A DNA stretch of 64,000 nt. It comes from Luteimonas gilva. GTDB taxonomy: Bacteria > Pseudomonadota > Gammaproteobacteria > Xanthomonadales > Xanthomonadaceae. A program made the translations under genes and the position numbers. Where the stretch lies: positions 1,054,001 to 1,118,000 of the forward strand of contig NZ_SZUA01000002.1 of the NCBI RefSeq assembly GCF_005239095.1, given 5' to 3'. Below are positions 60,698 to 64,000 of the stretch, piece after piece. The notes below the pieces were generated by a model that saw nothing but the letters and a program-made list of their open reading frames with translations, was not told the DNA's origin and did no database searches. Positions within the stretch are counted from its first letter, which is position 1. Each line of letters opens with the position of its first letter.

Positions 60698-62935
60698 ATG
60701 ATCAAGCCACTTTCCGCAGCGATCGCCTGCATCCTGATGGCCTCCGCATCGGCCGCCTATGCGCAGGATGCGCAGACGCCGGCCCCGGACGACGCCAAAA
60801 AAGATACGACGGCGACCAACCTCGACGGCGTCATCGTCACCGGCACGCGCGCGCCGAAAGCGATCGAGAAGATCCCGGGCGCGATCACCGTCGTTTCGCA
60901 GCAGGAAGTCCAGCACACCCTGGCGGTGACCGAAGACGCGACCGCGGTGCTGTCGCGCAGCGTGCCCGGCTACGCCGAATCCTCGCAGGCAATGAGCAAT
61001 ACCGGCGAAACCCTGCGCGGCCGCCTGCCGCTGCGCCTGTTCGACGGCGTGCCGCAAGGCTCGCCGCTGCGCGAAGGCACCCGCAACGGCACCTTCACCG
61101 ACATGGGCATCATCAGCCGGGTCGAAGTGATCAACGGCCCGTCCGCATCGGAAGGCATCGGCGCCACCGGCGGCGTGATCAACTACATCTCCAAGACGCC
61201 GGACAAGGAAGGCTACGAAACCACGCTTACCACGCGCTACAGCACCCAGGGCCACGAGGACAGCGAAGGCTGGAAGATCGGCGCGACCTTCACGGCCAAG
61301 AAGCAGGCCTGGGACTTCATCGGCGCGGCTTCGTACATCGACCGCGGCATCAGCTACGACGGCAACGGCCGTCGCATCGGCATGAACACCAGCGGCTCGC
61401 TGGCCAGTTCCGAAGCCAAGAATCTGTTCCTCAAAGGCGGCTACAACTTCGGCGAAGACGGCGTGCAGCGTCTGCAGTTCAGCTACAGCAAGTTCAAGAT
61501 CGAAGGCAAGGGCGAGTACATCCAGGTGCTCGGCTGCCGCGGCCCGACCGACAACCCGCCGTGCGCCGTGCCGCGCACCAATACTTCGGAAAAAGGCCAG
61601 ATTTTCGGTTCGAAGGACGCATTCAACGATTTCGAACAGTATCAGCTCGAATATTCCCACCAGGATTTCTTCGGCGGCACGCTGGTGGTGAACGCCTACA
61701 AGGCCGACCAGGCCATGCGCTACCTGCCCGAGAACAGCGACGACAAGCAGCTGATCAAGGTCCCGCCGTATCCGCCGGGTTTCGTCGCGATCTACGACCA
61801 ATCCGAAATCGATTCGCGCAAGAAAGGCCTGCGCACGTCCTGGACCCGCACCTCGCTGTTCAACGTCGACGGCCTGGAACTGCACGTCGGCGTCGATCTG
61901 GTGGAAGACGAAGCCGAGCAGCGCTTGGCGCTGACCGACCGCACCTGGGTGCCGCCGATGAAGTACACCAGCACCGCGCCGTACGCGCAGCTGTCCTACG
62001 ACATCGGTCCGGTCACGGTCAGCGGCGGCTACCGCCGCGAAGACGGCGAACTCGAGGTGGACGACTACACCACCACCGCGTTCCGCAACAGCGTGTTCGT
62101 CAAGGGCGGCAAGCTCGACTACAAGGCCGACCTGACCAATGCCGGGATCATCTGGCGCATCAACGACGGCTGGTCGGCGTTCGCGGCCTACAGCAAGGGC
62201 TTCACCTTGCCGAACGTGGGCATCCCGCTGCGCAACATCAGCGTGCCGAACCAGACCGTGGCCGGCATCCTGGATCTGCAGCCGATCATCGTCTCCAACA
62301 ACGAAGCCGGCGTGAACTGGCGCGGCAAGCACGGCTCGTTCGCGGGTTCGATCTACCGTTCGTACTCCGAGCTCGGCGTTTCGCTGCAGATCGACCCGAC
62401 CACGAACGATTTCATCATGACCCGCGCGCCGGTCGAGATCAAAGGCTTCGAGCTGAGCGGCGAAATCATCTTCAACGACAACTGGAAGATGAGCGCGCTG
62501 TACTCGGAGATCCGCGGCAAGACCTCGTTCTGGTCCGCGGACCGCGACGGCCGTTTCGGTCCGGGGCCGCTGCACAAGCCGATGGGCGTGCTGGACATCA
62601 ACCCGGACAAGCTGGCGATGTCGCTGACTTGGAAGTTCCTGCCCAATGCCGATGCGACGTTCGGGTTCACCCGTTTGTCCGATCGCGACCTGTACGGCAA
62701 GGACGTGCGTCCGTTCGACAACGCGAAGTTCAGCTATACGGAAAAAACCGAGGGCTACACGCTTTACGACGCCAGCGTGAACTACGACGCCGGCAAGATC
62801 GGCAAGTTCACCCTAGGCATCGAGAACGTGTTCGACAAGCAGTACATCCTCAGCTGGTCGCAGCTGGCCGGTTTCCAGAACTACTGGGCAGGCCGCGGCC
62901 GGATGACCTCGCTGACCTACACCATCAAGTTCTGA
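60698..62935 (+). CDS. TonB-dependent siderophore-type receptor
   Basis: A 745-residue outer-membrane receptor. The signal peptide is 1-22 (AYA|Q). The probable TonB box is near LDGVIVTGTRAPK, the plug domain about 55-165 (KIPGAITVVSQQEV; VEVINGPSASEGIGATGGVINYISK), and the 22-strand barrel ends in TSLTYTIKF. The plug layout matches siderophore receptors, but the ligand is not evident and no siderophore genes are nearby. A serine hydrolase follows after 68 bp. Confidence 0.93.
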   Translation: MIKPLSAAIACILMASASAAYAQDAQTPAPDDAKKDTTATNLDGVIVTGTRAPKAIEKIPGAITVVSQQEVQHTLAVTEDATAVLSRSVPGYAESSQAMSNTGETLRGRLPLRLFDGVPQGSPLREGTRNGTFTDMGIISRVEVINGPSASEGIGATGGVINYISKTPDKEGYETTLTTRYSTQGHEDSEGWKIGATFTAKKQAWDFIGAASYIDRGISYDGNGRRIGMNTSGSLASSEAKNLFLKGGYNFGEDGVQRLQFSYSKFKIEGKGEYIQVLGCRGPTDNPPCAVPRTNTSEKGQIFGSKDAFNDFEQYQLEYSHQDFFGGTLVVNAYKADQAMRYLPENSDDKQLIKVPPYPPGFVAIYDQSEIDSRKKGLRTSWTRTSLFNVDGLELHVGVDLVEDEAEQRLALTDRTWVPPMKYTSTAPYAQLSYDIGPVTVSGGYRREDGELEVDDYTTTAFRNSVFVKGGKLDYKADLTNAGIIWRINDGWSAFAAYSKGFTLPNVGIPLRNISVPNQTVAGILDLQPIIVSNNEAGVNWRGKHGSFAGSIYRSYSELGVSLQIDPTTNDFIMTRAPVEIKGFELSGEIIFNDNWKMSALYSEIRGKTSFWSADRDGRFGPGPLHKPMGVLDINPDKLAMSLTWKFLPNADATFGFTRLSDRDLYGKDVRPFDNAKFSYTEKTEGYTLYDASVNYDAGKIGKFTLGIENVFDKQYILSWSQLAGFQNYWAGRGRMTSLTYTIKF

Positions 62936-63003
62936 GCCCGTCGCGGCTCCCCCTTGGAGCGGGCTGACCCCCGCTCCATTCTTTGTTCGTGGAAAGGACA
63001 CCG

Positions 63004-64000
63004 ATGACGTTGCGCGCGCTTTGCCTGTTCGTTGCCGCCCTGGCGGCGACGCCGGCTTGCGCGCGCGCCGAAGAGCCCGTGCCGCTGCCGATCGCGGCTC
63101 CGGCGTCGGCCGGATTCTCCGCGCAAAGATTGGAAAGCCTGCATCGGTTCATGGGCGAAGCGACGGACGCCGGCGGTTATCTCGGCGGCGTCACCCTGAT
63201 CGTCCGCGACGGCCGCATCGTCGATTGGCGCGCCTACGGCCAACGCGATCTCGCGCGCAAAGAACCGATGGCGAAGGATTCGATCTTCCGCATCTACTCG
63301 ATGACCAAAACGGTGGCTTCGGTCGCCGTATTGACGCTGGTGGAGCAGGGCAAGATCGCGCTCGAAGATCCGGTTTCGCGCTATCTGCCGGAGCTGTCGA
63401 AGATGCAGGTGCTGGCGGGCGGCAGCGCCGATGCGCCGAAACTGAGGCCGGCGGCGGGACCGATCACGATCCGCCAACTGCTCACCCACACCGCCGGTTT
63501 TCCGGCAGGCTTGAAAGGCGACGAAGCCGCGGTAAAGCTGCAGGAGCGCATCGATCCGCACGCCGCGGCCGATCTGCGCGGTTTCGTCGAAAGGCTGAGC
63601 CGCACGCCTTTGGCCGCCGATCCGGGCAAGCGTTTCGGCTACGACGGCGCTTCGATCGAAGTGCTGGCGCGACTGGTCGAGGTCGTCGTCGGCGAAAGTT
63701 TCGAAAACTATTTGCAACGACGCATCTTCGATCCGCTGAAGATGCGCGACACCGGTTTCGACATCCCGGTCGAGCGACGCGGCCGCATCGCCGACCTGAC
63801 CCGGATGGGCGACGACGGCCGCCTGGCCATCGATCCCAGCCGCAGCGCGCAGTACCCCGGCGAGCGCTTGAACGCCTACGCCAGCGGCGCCGGCGGCCTG
63901 TATTCCACCGCCGGCGACTACGCCCGCTTTTGCCAGATGCTGCTCAACGGCGGCGAGCTCGACGGCGCATCGATCCTCGGCCGCAAAACCGTCGAATTGA
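63004..64000 (+). CDS. Serine hydrolase, beta-lactamase/EstB family (3' end outside window)
   Basis: A secreted serine hydrolase of the class C beta-lactamase/penicillin-binding-protein-like family. The frame is open for 332 codons to the window edge, so the gene is partial. The signal peptide is about 1-22 (ACARA). The catalytic tetrad SMTK is Ser99-Lys102, followed by LTLVEQGKIALEDPVSRYLPE and the block QLLTHTAGFP. The second motif is YDG where many relatives have YxN. Members include esterases and D-aminopeptidases; antibiotic resistance should not be assumed. Its substrate may relate to the neighbouring receptor. Confidence 0.9.
   Translation, partial: MTLRALCLFVAALAATPACARAEEPVPLPIAAPASAGFSAQRLESLHRFMGEATDAGGYLGGVTLIVRDGRIVDWRAYGQRDLARKEPMAKDSIFRIYSMTKTVASVAVLTLVEQGKIALEDPVSRYLPELSKMQVLAGGSADAPKLRPAAGPITIRQLLTHTAGFPAGLKGDEAAVKLQERIDPHAAADLRGFVERLSRTPLAADPGKRFGYDGASIEVLARLVEVVVGESFENYLQRRIFDPLKMRDTGFDIPVERRGRIADLTRMGDDGRLAIDPSRSAQYPGERLNAYASGAGGLYSTAGDYARFCQMLLNGGELDGASILGRKTVEL

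Noticed and set aside
63004-64000. A beta-lactam resistance gene
   Set aside because: The SxxK motif is shared by esterases and peptidases, and YDG replaces the usual YxN, so resistance cannot be claimed.

Overview
The window is high-GC, densely packed chromosomal DNA from a gammaproteobacterium of the Xanthomonadaceae/Lysobacteraceae, most probably a Lysobacter-like genus. The family assignment rests on GTAG-headed REP pairs scattered between genes, large TonB-dependent receptors, the phoH-ybeY-corC block, the petABC-sspA-sspB order, and a VirB7-type lipoprotein carrying an N0-like domain as in the Xanthomonadaceae type IV secretion system. The genus is an inference. No ribosomal RNA, CRISPR array, integrase or complete insertion sequence was seen. 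Two tRNA genes are present.

Layout. 1-1449: end of a dTDP-rhamnose operon (rfbC partial, rfbD). 1513-11318: a transport and peptide-use region with a POT peptide transporter, an OPT transporter, a secreted S9 peptidase, a DUF819 membrane protein, and the cstA-ybdD carbon-starvation/pyruvate uptake pair. 11535-16370 (minus): corA, a DUF4105 protein, corC, ybeY, phoH. 16470-20353: a TetR regulator and a compact HlyD/ABC export operon. 20489-23756: a DUF1800-DUF1501 pair. 23925-26066 (minus): a small membrane protein, a GNAT acetyltransferase, miaB. 26215-27135: a lytic transglycosylase. 27429-31397: the cytochrome bc1 genes petABC followed by sspA and sspB. 31428-34216 (minus): DUF3301, a DUF2272 lipoprotein, nadC, a UPF0434 protein. 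34275-38432: purEK, sodB (minus), then grxD-SDR-marC. 38686-43399: an Oar-like TonB-dependent receptor and ppnN. 43568-50384: the type IV pilus minor-pilin operon fimT-pilV-pilW-pilX-pilY1-pilE, ended by a clear terminator.

50440-51917 is the most unusual stretch. It has visibly lower GC than its surroundings. It holds an intact virB7-like lipoprotein gene, a virB8-like gene cut off after about 100 codons, an unidentified 3' gene end in another frame, and then tRNA-Asn. I read it as the decayed edge of a lost Xanthomonadaceae-type (bacteria-killing type) type IV secretion locus. After it come a stray GspH-type pseudopilin, uvrB, tRNA-Val, a MipA/OmpV porin-like protein, and an accessory-looking set: CitE-like lyase, a sodium/solute symporter with a fused extracytoplasmic domain, a LysR regulator, a TonB-dependent receptor, and a serine hydrolase that runs off the right end.

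A second theme is a set of inverted-repeat pairs (REPINs) of several related families. Several carry a GTAG head, and in four genes (rfbD, the POT transporter, ybeY, purK) the TAG of that head is the gene's own stop codon. No RAYT transposase lies in the window, so these elements would be mobilised in trans, if at all.
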